From the NCBI GenBank assembly GCA_965218875.1, contig OZ244707.1:1798001-1862000 (forward strand): a stretch of 64,000 nucleotides of DNA. Reading direction: 5' to 3'. Under the pieces are notes generated by a model. The model ran no database searches and had not been told where the DNA came from. It worked only from the letters and a program-made list of their open reading frames with translations. Source of the stretch: CBDCMJ01 sp965218875 (lineage in GTDB: Bacteria; Chloroflexota; Dehalococcoidia; Lucifugimonadales; UBA3495). Position numbers and translations under genes: made by a program. Of the stretch, positions 32,161-41,773 are shown one piece after another; positions within the stretch are counted from its first letter, which is position 1; the number at the start of each line of letters is the position of its first letter.

Positions 32161-32961
32161 ATGGAATCGAAGTTCGTTCAGGCCGGAGAAGTCCGGCTCC
32201 AGTACTACCAGCACGGGCAGGGCCCCGAAACCATGCTCCTGATCCACGGATTCGTATCGTCGGCCCGGCTGTGGCGCTTGGCGATGGAGCGCATGGCCCC
32301 GTCGCGGTTACGGGTAATTGCCCTGAACAACCGGGGAGCGGGGGAGTCCCAGCGCACCGCCCTGGAGAGTGACTATAGCGTCGAGTCCTTCGCCGACGAC
32401 CTGCACAACGCCGTGGAGGCCCTGGGGCTGGACGGTTTTACCCTGGTCGGTCATTCCATGGGGGGCGCCACGGTGGCGCAGTACGCGCTGGCCCGTCAGG
32501 AGCGGCTCAAGGCATTGGTGTTGCTCAACCCCGCTCCCCTGGACGGCCGTGAGCTGGACGACGGGTGGGATGACGCCATCCGGGAGCAGTTCCGCACCGG
32601 CGCGCTACCCCAGGGGGACATGGCCCTGGACGGGCCTGAGGCCACGCCGGAGTTTGCCCGGGCCGTTATGGAGGACATCGCCCGCAACCCAATCGAGCGC
32701 GCGTTGGGGGGGCGGCCTTCCATGTCCCAGCTCCGCCTGAGGGGACGGCTGAATGAAATAACCGTCCCTACGCTGGTGGTGGGCGGCGACCGGGACGTCA
32801 CGGTGGGGGTGGACAACATCCTGGCCGAGTACTTGGCGATGCCGCCAGAGGTGCGGCATCTCCACGTCTTCCACGGCGTGGGGCACTCGCCCAACGTGGC
32901 GGTCCCCGCCGAGTTCGCCGAGCTGCTGGCCAAGTTCGTGGCGGAAGTAAACGCGGGGTAG
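32161..32961 (+). CDS. Alpha/beta hydrolase (266 aa)
   Basis: Begins at ATG 32161 behind GGAGAGGG. Oxyanion HGFVSSARLW, nucleophile elbow GHSMGG near residue 99, acid in VGGDRDVTV and catalytic His in HGVGHSPNVAVP. It resembles the haloperoxidase/esterase group. It is divergent from the CaiB pair, so it could be regulated together with it. No terminator is obvious before the convergent tcmP at 32979. Confidence 0.87.
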   Translation: MESKFVQAGEVRLQYYQHGQGPETMLLIHGFVSSARLWRLAMERMAPSRLRVIALNNRGAGESQRTALESDYSVESFADDLHNAVEALGLDGFTLVGHSMGGATVAQYALARQERLKALVLLNPAPLDGRELDDGWDDAIREQFRTGALPQGDMALDGPEATPEFARAVMEDIARNPIERALGGRPSMSQLRLRGRLNEITVPTLVVGGDRDVTVGVDNILAEYLAMPPEVRHLHVFHGVGHSPNVAVPAEFAELLAKFVAEVNAG

Positions 32962-32978
32962 GGGGAGGGGGAGGGGGC

Positions 32979-33827
32979 CTACCAGTTTCGTAGTATGTGG
33001 TCCGCTATTCGCACTGCTGGCCCTGCGCCGACGGAGTTGCTGGCCGCGAAGAATAGTTCAAACAAGGGTGAGTTGCGGGAGTTCTTGAGCACCCTGCGAG
33101 TCGGCGCTATGGTGTGGAAAATGGACTCTAATCGCTCCCGGTATCGGTCGGCAATTGGTCCGCTTCCTCCCGGTCTTTCGTACGTAGGATCGGACTCGAA
33201 TAACGAGAGTTGAGGCGATGGGCGGTATAACCCGCTCCAATGCTCTCTTGCGCCGAATATTTCGTCCAAGTGTATGGCCCAAGATTCTGTTGGCGATTCG
33301 TCGGTAGGCATCATCCGGGCGACCGCACTCAGCGGAAAGAGAAACCAGCAATCGATCTTTTTGGTTGCGGCGACAGCCTCGATAGTTGACCAAGAAACCG
33401 TTAAGGCAAATGGGTCGAGGAACACGACCGCGCGGTCGGAGAACTGGAGACTCTCGCAAAATTGGGGAAGCACCACATTGGCGTCTTCGTTGCGAATGGT
33501 TATTTCCCGTTGAGGATATTGGCGACGTAACTCTGTCAGAGCTTCAGAGCGTTTAGGGTCTATCTCAATGAACAGGAACCGGTCGAAGGGCCGATCTTGG
33601 ACTCTAAGGGCAATCCGCGGGGAGCCGTCGTGTAACCCTCGAAAGTCATCGTAGTTGTCGGAGTATAATTCGGCATTCAGATGGAACGACCCCTCTCCGG
33701 CAAATGCGTCGACATAGATTAAGTTGAAGCGCTGGTTCTTCAAGGCCGTGGTGTAGGCGTCGAGATATCGTCCAAGGATATTCAGTTTCTCAAGGGTCCA
33801 AGACCCCCCGAATGACATTTCGGCCAT
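32979..33827 (-). CDS. tcmP: Three-Cys-motif partner protein TcmP (282 aa)
   Basis: TcmP family pattern: N-terminal KLNILGRYLDAYTTALK, then FNLIYVDAFAGEGSF (Rossmann-like, methyltransferase-type VDxFAGxG), then FDRFLFIEIDPKRSEAL, AVVFLDPFALTVSW and a C-terminal half with FxLFFAASN. The name comes from its regular neighbour, a three-Cys protein. Here that neighbour is the DUF5131 gene 3 nt upstream. The fold suggests SAM or nucleotide binding, and the biochemical function is not established to my knowledge. Base composition is lower in GC than its neighbours, which suits lateral transfer. Confidence 0.85.
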   Translation of the reverse strand: MAEMSFGGSWTLEKLNILGRYLDAYTTALKNQRFNLIYVDAFAGEGSFHLNAELYSDNYDDFRGLHDGSPRIALRVQDRPFDRFLFIEIDPKRSEALTELRRQYPQREITIRNEDANVVLPQFCESLQFSDRAVVFLDPFALTVSWSTIEAVAATKKIDCWFLFPLSAVARMMPTDESPTESWAIHLDEIFGAREHWSGLYRPSPQLSLFESDPTYERPGGSGPIADRYRERLESIFHTIAPTRRVLKNSRNSPLFELFFAASNSVGAGPAVRIADHILRNW

Positions 33828-33830
33828 CGA

Positions 33831-34586
33831 TCATCCGCCTGTCACGGGCATTTGCCTCCACCCCTCACCATCGAGAAGGGCGGATTCTCCACCGCGCTTC
33901 TTCCGCACGCCACCGAGTTGCTTGAGAAAAAACGCCACTCCGGCGGCAATTGACTGGTCTCGCAGGTCCCGCGCCCAATCCAACTCCATTGGTCTGGCGC
34001 CTGGCCCGCTTTCTCCGCCTACTATCACCCAGTGAACTGCGCCCTCGCTCAGCCAGGGCGTGATGTCGGTAGGCCCTAGCAGCGGCTCTGCCGACACAAA
34101 ACGGATAGCCGCAGGAATACGGGCCAGGACAGTCAGCCGTGGAGCGTATTTCTGACTTTCCACGGAGGTACCGATCCACACGTTAGGCGGCCAACGGTCC
34201 AGAAAGTCACTCCCATATTGCTGCCACCATGCGGCAGCCCGCCCCGGCCGCTTGGTCAGGACCTGGAAGATGTGCCCCCGATAGGAGCCGGCTCGCTCCA
34301 TTATCGAAAACACCTGGGATATAAAGCTGAAGGGCACCTTTGGGTGAAATAAGTCGGCCATGCTATTTACGAAAACACGACGGGGCGTCTTCCAAGTGAG
34401 CGGGACCTCCAATCTATCCGACATCAGGCGGATGTCATCTGGTGAGGTCTCGTATCCTGGGACTCCCATAGCTCTTAATCTGGGATATAGCGCGAACATA
34501 TAGCAATGGTCGCAACCCGGCGACACACGGGAACATCCGGTCAACGGATTCCAAGTCTCGTCGGTCCACTCGATAGTGGAAGGCAT
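33831..34586 (-). CDS. DUF5131 (phage Gp37/Gp68-like) three-Cys protein (251 aa)
   Basis: The N-terminal signature is EWTDETWNPLTGCSRVSPGC followed by DHCY, giving C18, C25 and C28 in a CX6CX2C arrangement. It is followed by DIRLMSDRLEVPLTW, RRVFVNSMADLFHPKVPFSFI and VLTKRPGRAAAW, then IGTSVESQKYAPRL and WVIVGGESGPGARPM, all typical of DUF5131. The three Cys resemble a radical-SAM-like Fe-S site but with different spacing. The pair with tcmP (3-nt gap) is a known neighbourhood. The product may be a nucleic-acid or metabolite-modifying enzyme; that is inference. Confidence 0.88.
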   Translation of the reverse strand: MPSTIEWTDETWNPLTGCSRVSPGCDHCYMFALYPRLRAMGVPGYETSPDDIRLMSDRLEVPLTWKTPRRVFVNSMADLFHPKVPFSFISQVFSIMERAGSYRGHIFQVLTKRPGRAAAWWQQYGSDFLDRWPPNVWIGTSVESQKYAPRLTVLARIPAAIRFVSAEPLLGPTDITPWLSEGAVHWVIVGGESGPGARPMELDWARDLRDQSIAAGVAFFLKQLGGVRKKRGGESALLDGEGWRQMPVTGG

Positions 34587-35063
34587 TACGTAGCCCTCAC
34601 CCCACTCGTAAGCTCGTCACCCACCATTCTACTCGCACCGGTCTACGGTCTCCTGTCACGGCCCTTGGCTAGTTTTCATCAATCTCGCGATACCGTAGGA
34701 GTATGCGAGATGACGAGGGTTGCCGATGTGTGGATGGATACCGAGATGGAGGGTGGGATGGCGCCCGCAGTTCAACGAAACTATACGGCCGCATCAACGC
34801 GACGGCGACGATCGTTGACCCCAGTCTGGGCAACCCGCCGGGGAACCTGGCTTCTGTTGTTGTACCGGCTGCCGAGACTGGGGTCTAGTCGTAGGTCCAT
34901 GTAGTTATCTACTCACCGGCACCTGCGGGATGGTCGGGGTGTTCCTCACCCCCATCGCCACCCATACCATCATTATAAGCATTACTGGCCTGCCTCGGGC
35001 ACCGGTCGGCTATCCCAGGCGGCCCCCCTGGCCGCCCCCGCCGCGGCATCCGCGGACGGAAGC

Positions 35064-35720
35064 CTAGCCCTTGGTCCCGTTGGAGTGTCCTTGCAAGTGG
35101 CGGAGCACTGCGTTGCAGACGCCGGTGATGCCGCGGCTGCGGGCGGTCATTATCCGGCGGTCCCGGTGGTCGATGAAGTGGTAGGAAACCCGGTGGTCCA
35201 AGGGGGTGCCGGACCACAGGACAATGACGTCGGCCCAGTCTCTATCGTTGCGGTAGTACCGATCGTCCTTTGCCGTCGTACCGTCCACGAAGCGCCAGGC
35301 CACCGGCAGGCCGCCGGACTTGGCTTGTATCTCCCGCCGCTTCTTCTCGGTGCCGCCCACCACCAGGACCCGGCTCAGGACATGAGACTCCAGGGCTTCG
35401 CTCATGTGCCGGAGCGCTCTCTTGTCGTTGGAGCCGCCGCAATACGGGCAGTGGGAACTCTCCACCGCCAGCAGAGACCCGCCGTCCGCCCGGGCTTCCT
35501 CCCGGCACTCGCCGTTGGGGCAGTGCCAGACAAACCCTTCTCTGAGGTACTCCTCGACCCGGGGCACCTTGGCGGCGTCGATGTTGACTCGTTTACGGCC
35601 GGAGATTACTCCCTGGGCCACCAGGTAATCCGCAGCCGTTCTTTGGGACTCCAGGTTCGAGATTCCCATATTCTCGAGCACATTCTTGATGGGAGTGTCT
35701 ATGGGATTAGCCTCCATCAT
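35064..35720 (-). CDS. Zinc-ribbon protein with DUF2325-like C-terminus (218 aa)
   Basis: Starts at the double Met (35720). Cys pairs CPNGEC (67-72) and CPYC form a likely zinc ribbon. The C-terminal half contains SRVLVVGGTEKKRREIQAKS, then a DGTTAKDDRYYRNDRDWADVIVLWSGTPLDHRVSYHF region, recalling DUF2325 (VGGxxxxR). The start overlaps the end of the DUF5615 gene by 14 nt, so both are probably cotranscribed. Function unknown. The gap 34587-35063 shows only a low-confidence 61-residue ORF (34703-34888). Confidence 0.65.
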   Translation of the reverse strand: MMEANPIDTPIKNVLENMGISNLESQRTAADYLVAQGVISGRKRVNIDAAKVPRVEEYLREGFVWHCPNGECREEARADGGSLLAVESSHCPYCGGSNDKRALRHMSEALESHVLSRVLVVGGTEKKRREIQAKSGGLPVAWRFVDGTTAKDDRYYRNDRDWADVIVLWSGTPLDHRVSYHFIDHRDRRIMTARSRGITGVCNAVLRHLQGHSNGTKG

Positions 35721-36000
35721 ATCGCCGTTGGTTGAGTGGAGGGATGAGTTTGGTTAGTAGGGGACTGGGTTCACCGCGAATTCTGACTCCGCCGGGTTCC
35801 GCGGTGACCAAAGCCCCTCCTCGCAGGTCCTCACTGTAGCGGTCAAGTACGCGTAGGCAGGCTTGCGGCTGCCGCCTGGCCCGCCGGTTCACCAAGCGCA
35901 CAATTTCTGAATGGCTTCGCCAATAAACGACCGCTAGTCCACGAAAGTCCTTGTCCAAGGTCACTAGAACACGCTCAGCGGCATGAGCTTGTTCCAGCAT
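35707..36000 (-). CDS. DUF5615 PIN-like protein, N-terminus interrupted by TGA (97 aa)
   Basis: AERVLVTLDKDFRGLAVV and HSEIVRLVNRRARRQPQACLRVLDRYSEDLRGGALVTAEPGGVRIR are characteristic of DUF5615 PIN-like toxins (the first block holds the acidic metal-binding residues). Homologous coding sequence extends upstream to a possible ATG at 36063 (MDETELLKRADH) but a TGA at 36025-36027 cuts it. Here the frame starts at ATG 36000. The antitoxin partner, usually DUF433, is not adjacent. A degenerate toxin is likely. Confidence 0.6.
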   Translation of the reverse strand: MLEQAHAAERVLVTLDKDFRGLAVVYWRSHSEIVRLVNRRARRQPQACLRVLDRYSEDLRGGALVTAEPGGVRIRGEPSPLLTKLIPPLNQRRYDGG

Positions 36001-36138
36001 GCGGGCATCTCCGGGGTCTTCTGATCAGTGATCGGCCCGCTTTAGCAACTCGGTTTCGTCCATAGGATCCTCTGGCTTCTTACGCTGAATTCAAATAGTC
36101 TATATCTTTTGCCCCAATGACGGGCGGATTTAAATTGG

Positions 36139-36768
36139 CTAAGTCCTCAAATTATCTTCGTACTCGATGAGGTACGAAATAAGACCACCGAAGTCTCTCC
36201 AGGCTTTCTCCGCCACCTCAATGACTGATGCAACGTCGGGAATGAGCGCGTCTGGCAACTTTTCTCCGACGGCTTTCTCAATGGCTTTCGGTTTGACTGT
36301 CCTCATTGGGTAGCGTAATACTTCCCCAAAGATCCCAAACTTTGCGATATCCTCAATCAACTGGTAAGTAGACTGACTGAGTTTTTCTTCAGATATGTCC
36401 TTCAACTCAGCTAAGTTTGCCTGCATAAGCCTTAACAGATGATTAAGGTCGTGTGTCCTCCAGTCTTGTTCTTCGGTCGATTCCCCCGTCTGGAGTCCTA
36501 TAGAATAAGTCAGTTCGATTGCGGACTTCACTTCCAGTTCAAGGAAATGGTGAACTAGGTACAATATCGGGTAAACCAAGTTGTCTGGATAGGGGACTCC
36601 CCTGTGCTGTTCTTTCCCGGTTTTCTCCCATAGCGCTTTTGCGCCTAGATAATACGCATGAGCATAGTCTTGAAAATCGGTGGGTACAGGGAGTGTGGGG
36701 AAAGTAGCATCTCTTGGGACACGCAGATATTTATGCTTTGCAGCTGTCATACCACGATCCTTGATCAC
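36139..36768 (-). CDS. HEPN-like hypothetical protein (209 aa)
   Basis: Lower GC than the surroundings, so probably recently acquired. An N-terminal extension precedes FQDYAHAYYLGAKALW and YPDNLVYPILYLVHHFLELEVKSAIEL, then a HDLNHLLRLMQANLAEL motif. A helix-rich core with an H-rich HDLNHLL pattern recalls HEPN/DUF4145-like proteins. The start may be the ATG at 36750 (MTAAKHKYLR) rather than 36768. No partner is evident. The function is unknown. Confidence 0.6.
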   Translation of the reverse strand: MIKDRGMTAAKHKYLRVPRDATFPTLPVPTDFQDYAHAYYLGAKALWEKTGKEQHRGVPYPDNLVYPILYLVHHFLELEVKSAIELTYSIGLQTGESTEEQDWRTHDLNHLLRLMQANLAELKDISEEKLSQSTYQLIEDIAKFGIFGEVLRYPMRTVKPKAIEKAVGEKLPDALIPDVASVIEVAEKAWRDFGGLISYLIEYEDNLRT

Positions 36769-36860
36769 AATACTGGTCTATGCCTGCTATCATCGGAGGT
36801 GACAAACTTGGTGAAGTAAGATTAACTCGCAGCATCAAAAGCATCGAACTACGCAAGCAG

Positions 36861-37853
36861 TTAACGTTTGGGGCCGCTTCTGAGCTGGCCGATTACTTCG
36901 TTTATCTCCGAGACCAGGAGGAATCTGGTGTTACCATCAAATGCGTTACTAGACGACAAGATGATTCCTATGAAGTCTCCGTGGATGTTGAACACGCCTC
37001 CCCCGCTCATCCCTGCTGTAACGGCTGCGTCGGTTTGTCCTTGACTGTAGTCACCTGGAACAATATTCCACGTCACACCTATCCGGCCAAAGGTGGCTAC
37101 GGGAGTTGTATCCGACACACTAGGGGCGAATCCGATAACGGCGACCTCGGCTCCCACGTCCCAGCGCCTGTAGTAGTTGCCGCTGCTCGTATCCAGAGTC
37201 ACTTGCTCGCCGGAAAAGGTTGCCCTAGTGCCGTCTTTGCTTCCTTCGAAACTTATGAGGGCAACGTCGCGGTCAGTATCGTATCCGGACACTGTGCCAA
37301 ACGACAGTCCCACACCTTTTACCGCGACATTCACTGCATCACGGCCCGCGACTACATGGGCTGCCGTCAATATCTCGTCGTTGCCGATACGGACACCTGA
37401 CCCGATTAGACGCCCGCCGTCGCGGATAGATACAATGGCGTCCCTTCGATCGCGCAGGAAGTCCGCGAAATCCAAGCTAAGCTGAGATTCCCCTTGGGCT
37501 CCACGTATGCCCTGTGGCCCGCGTGGGCCTTGGGGCCCACGTTGCCCGTGAATACCCCGTGGTCCTTGAATACCTCGCTCACCCTGAAGGCCACGTTGCC
37601 CACGAAGGCCTGGTTCTCCTGGATAACCTTGCTCACCTTGAGGTCCCTGTTCTCCTCGGGGACCTTGTTCGCCCTGGGGACCTTGTTCGCCCTGGGGACC
37701 TTGTTCGCCCTGGGGACCTTGTTCGCCCTGGGGACCTTGTTCGCCCTGGGGACCTGCAGGCCCCATGGCGCCTTGACAGGCCGCAAGTGAACTGATAAGG
37801 GCAGCGACGCCAACGCCTATAAGCGTACTACGCCCAATCTTCACGGGATTCAC
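36861..37853 (-). CDS. Collagen-like trypsin-type serine protease, predicted lipoprotein (330 aa)
   Basis: Signal peptide and lipobox: LISSLAAC with C26 as the lipidated Cys. Residues 31-123 are Gly-X-Y collagen-like repeats, including five consecutive GPQGEQ units encoded by identical 18-bp DNA repeats (37662-37755 area), then more varied GLRGQRGLQGERG. Residues 124-330 form a trypsin-like protease: H166 in LTAAHVVAG, D196 in DTDRDVALISF, and S283 in GMSGGG. All three catalytic residues are present. It is therefore a membrane-anchored, collagen-stalked protease on the outside of the cell. Confidence 0.9.
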   Translation of the reverse strand: MNPVKIGRSTLIGVGVAALISSLAACQGAMGPAGPQGEQGPQGEQGPQGEQGPQGEQGPQGEQGPRGEQGPQGEQGYPGEPGLRGQRGLQGERGIQGPRGIHGQRGPQGPRGPQGIRGAQGESQLSLDFADFLRDRRDAIVSIRDGGRLIGSGVRIGNDEILTAAHVVAGRDAVNVAVKGVGLSFGTVSGYDTDRDVALISFEGSKDGTRATFSGEQVTLDTSSGNYYRRWDVGAEVAVIGFAPSVSDTTPVATFGRIGVTWNIVPGDYSQGQTDAAVTAGMSGGGVFNIHGDFIGIILSSSNAFDGNTRFLLVSEINEVIGQLRSGPKR

Positions 37854-38139
37854 CTCTTGTCATTGTGTTGTCGTCGGGAATGGCCAGCGTCCTGCTACCG
37901 GTTCCAATTCACTCAAGATGCGCTGCCAGGTCCTTTCGAAACAAGATTCCACCAATGTGATTTCCGCGCTAATGCCAGTGACATTGGAGCAGTTCGGGAA
38001 GCCAATCCGAAGCGGCCTAGACGATCAGGAGATCGTCGTAGGTGGCGGGCCTGGAGGAACGCAATCCCCAAGATCACCCCGCAGTCATGCCGCAATCCGA
38101 TAGCGATCTCAGATAGGCGCACCATAGGCGTCGACGGAA

Positions 38140-38448
38140 TCATGGGCTTAGGAGCAACGCAATCCTGATATCGGATTCGCCAGGCCTTACAAAAACTCCG
38201 TCGTCACGTAGGAAAAATCGCCCCCCTTCAGGGCGTTCGGCCAACACGATTGCCACAATTTCGTCAAGCTTGGAAATCTGTCTTTGTAGATACAGCCTCT
38301 CGCCTTCCGGCGTGTGCCCATAACTACCGAAAGGCCACACTTGGCCATACTGATTACAACTAAACGTCGCGGGCCAGTCGGCCCGCGGTCTAATTTGCAC
38401 ATCCCTGAAGTCTTCAAATTCTGCCCGACTAACAAAAATCACCCGCAT
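38140..38448 (-). CDS. Hypothetical protein (102 aa)
   Basis: I do not recognise a family. The ORF starts at ATG 38448. It reads MRVIFVSRAEFEDFRDVQIRPR, then FSCNQYGQVWPFGSYGHTPE, and an arginine-rich, charged end. Mixed alpha/beta composition, no signal peptide. It stands alone in the accessory island. The gap 37857-38139 shows no convincing gene. Confidence 0.45.
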   Translation of the reverse strand: MRVIFVSRAEFEDFRDVQIRPRADWPATFSCNQYGQVWPFGSYGHTPEGERLYLQRQISKLDEIVAIVLAERPEGGRFFLRDDGVFVRPGESDIRIALLLSP

Positions 38449-38624
38449 CTGTTAGTCACTCCTACGGCCTTATCCCCGGGTCTGTTTATCAGTCGGGGAG
38501 TTTGGTGACGTTTTATAACTGGGCAAACCGGGCTATGTCAGCATCGAATCCCTGAACATCACCCTGTAAATGCCTGAATCAGCTACATCTTCGGTCATTC
38601 GCCTGAGCCCTTCCAGGTTCGGCA

Positions 38625-38903
38625 CTAAAGTTCCTCGAGCATGGCCTTCACTCGCTCAATGCGCTCGCATAGATAGTCAACTTCCTGGAAGTCCCCCAGA
38701 ATTTCATCCTCATCAACTTCTCCCCGCCGGAGCAAGCCATCCATTTCTTCCAGGGTATTGACGCCGAACTTGGCGCAACGGGCCTGCCTGTCGGCTTCAA
38801 ACAGCCGCAGACGTTGCAGCAGGAACGCGCGGAGGCTTTCACTGGCAACCGCTTCTTCCGTCAGGGCAAATTCCTTGGCGACGCTCGCTATATCAATGGA
38901 CAT
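38625..38903 (-). CDS. Small helical protein, antitoxin-like size (92 aa)
   Basis: The ATG at 38903 has GGGGG about 5 nt upstream; the longer frame to 38978 is not needed. VAKEFALTEEAVASESLRAFLLQRLRLFEADRQARCAKFGV is followed by an acidic helix (TLEEMDGLLRRGEVDEDEILGDFQEVDYLCERIERVKAMLEEL). It resembles a widespread uncharacterised family found beside small toxin-type genes. The downstream toxin partner is missing or truncated: only about 30 codons follow (38520-38620). The function is unknown. Confidence 0.6.
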   Translation of the reverse strand: MSIDIASVAKEFALTEEAVASESLRAFLLQRLRLFEADRQARCAKFGVNTLEEMDGLLRRGEVDEDEILGDFQEVDYLCERIERVKAMLEEL

Positions 38904-39070
38904 GGTTACCCCCTGCCATGCGCCTGTACTCCGATTATACTCCAGAGGTTGTTCGACAAGAAAAAAGCCGGATATCATATTGGTCTGGCCCTCTTGAGGC
39001 GCCTTAACGGGGAACCTGGTCAGGATGCCGTCTTGGATGACCTAGGCTTCACAGCTCCGGCAATCCGGTC

Positions 39071-39418
39071 TCAAGGGACCTCGCCCAACTCCGCGAGTAT
39101 CCGCTCGATTGAATCACGCAGGGGCGGTAGGTCTTCTTGGACTGTCCGCCGTACGGTTTCCAAGTCGACGCCAAAGTAGGCGTGTATCAAGACGTTGCGC
39201 ATGTCCTGCCAGGCCACCTGCGGCCATTGGTCTCGAACTTCGTCTGGGACATGATTGGTGGCTTCACCTATGATTTCCAAAGCGCGAACTACCGCGAAGT
39301 TAGTCCTGCGACTGGCGGAGAATTCTGCGAAATCAACGCCCTCGACAAACTATAGGGCAGCTTCGGTAGCATTAAGGATATCTCGCAGGTAGTCCAGGTA
39401 AGTCCGGCCCTGCCTCAC
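39071..39418 (-). pseudogene. hepT: HepT (DUF86 HEPN) toxin gene with in-frame TAG
   Basis: The frame starts at GTG 39418, overlapping the mntA stop, and reads VRQGRTYLDYLRDILNATEA before TAG at 39350-39352. After the stop it continues FVEGVDFAEFSASRRTNFAV, then RALEIIGEATNHVPDEVRD and WQDMRNVLIHAYFGVDLETV. The Rx4-6H HEPN RNase-type motif (MRNVLIHAYF) is intact. HepT is normally the RNase toxin of the MntA-HepT system, held inactive by adenylylation by MntA. The TAG makes this copy non-functional unless suppressed. Confidence 0.8.
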
Positions 39419-39729
39419 ACCGGCACCAATTCCTTTAGAATCTGTTTTCCGATGTTTGGCTTTAGAGCTGACCTCATAACCAGGTCGACATTGACCCCCA
39501 ATTCCGCGGCCAAACGGCGTTGGAGTCTTACGAACTCGAAGATCTTTGGCGCACGGTCGAATTCGACCAGCAGGTCGAGATCGCTGCGGTCCTCTTGGTC
39601 TCCTCTGGCGTATGAACCGAAGATGCCGAGGCTCTTCACACCATGACTTTGCTTAAGCTCCGGTAGAATGTCCCTTAGGATGTTCTGAATTCCGTCCAAT
39701 TTTTGTTGAGCACCAGGCCTGCCGCTCAT
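39415..39729 (-). CDS. mntA: MntA-type minimal nucleotidyltransferase (104 aa)
   Basis: The polymerase-beta-type signature G38-S39 then D50 and D52 in GIFGSYARGDQEDRSDLDLL supports an intact active site. Short single-domain size matches MntA antitoxins that AMPylate HepT. The stop overlaps the hepT start. Since hepT carries a TAG, the antitoxin is probably an orphan here. It lies directly after the 16S terminator (39743-39772). Confidence 0.88.
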   Translation of the reverse strand: MSGRPGAQQKLDGIQNILRDILPELKQSHGVKSLGIFGSYARGDQEDRSDLDLLVEFDRAPKIFEFVRLQRRLAAELGVNVDLVMRSALKPNIGKQILKELVPV

Positions 39730-39742
39730 AATCTTCCCTATG

Positions 39743-39772
39743 TAAAAAGCCGGACCCTTTCAGGCCCGGCTT
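39743..39772 (-). terminator. Terminator downstream of the 16S rRNA gene
   Basis: In the minus direction AAGCCGGGCCTG...GTCCGGCTT is followed by TTTTT. It sits about 250 bp after the 16S 3' end and just before mntA. Another strong hairpin (cccccggctctgccggggg, 39835-39853) lies between. There is no 23S in the interval. Confidence 0.75.
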
Positions 39773-40018
39773 CTTGCTTGGCGCCTTAACAACTGAATAG
39801 CGGAAGGAAGCGTTGGTTCTTGGTTGAGATAGGTCCCCCGGCTCTGCCGGGGGCATCGGTGGACTTTCTCAGGGGACCGTTCCTTCGGCCCGAGAGCTGC
39901 GCCCTGGGGCGCGTGGGCTCAATCCAGACGGCTTCAAGAACGGAACATCCACCGAGCGACCTAGGAGTTGGGCCCGGCCCCTCTCCGGCATCGCCGGGGA
40001 ACGAGTCAGACCTGTGCT

Positions 40019-41540
<1,522 letters not shown>

Positions 41541-41615
41541 AAACCTTACTTCCTTCCACTATTCAACTGTTAAAGTGCCCCGCCCACCCACCTTCGGTGA
41601 GGCGAACGAAGCCCT

Positions 41616-41644
41616 AGTATATACACGCCCCCGGCGCCTGTCAA
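41616..41644 (-). promoter_or_regulatory. Strong promoter of the 16S rRNA gene
   Basis: On the minus strand TTGACA (41639-41644) is separated by exactly 17 bp from TATACT (41616-41621). A start point near 41609 would give a short leader of about 70 nt before the 16S. Confidence 0.85.
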
Positions 41645-41758
41645 CCCGCAATTCGGCCTCCTCGGAAATTCAGACGAGTCTCCGGTCTGCGGAGCGGCTG
41701 CCGGTTGGCGAAGGACCGGCGTCCGCCAGTGTGATTTCCGCTGCCGCGCGCGGTGCGC

Positions 41759-41764
41759 TATAAT
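41759..41764 (+). promoter_or_regulatory. -10 box (TATAAT) just upstream of thiL
   Basis: TATAAT ends 9 nt before the thiL ATG at 41774, so a typical start point would fall about 1-3 nt before the start codon. The -35 (TTTCCG-like) is weak. This predicts a leaderless mRNA. Confidence 0.6.
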
Positions 41765-41773
41765 CCGTTCGCT

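Noticed and set aside
34703..34888. 61-residue ORF after the DUF5131 gene
   Set aside because: The GGAG is only 1 nt from the ATG, and the sequence has no family resemblance; too weak to call a gene.
37655..37760. Repeats resembling a CRISPR or minisatellite, and open frames on the other strand
   Set aside because: They are the 18-bp units coding GPQGEQ in the collagen-like stalk; the opposite-strand frames merely mirror them.
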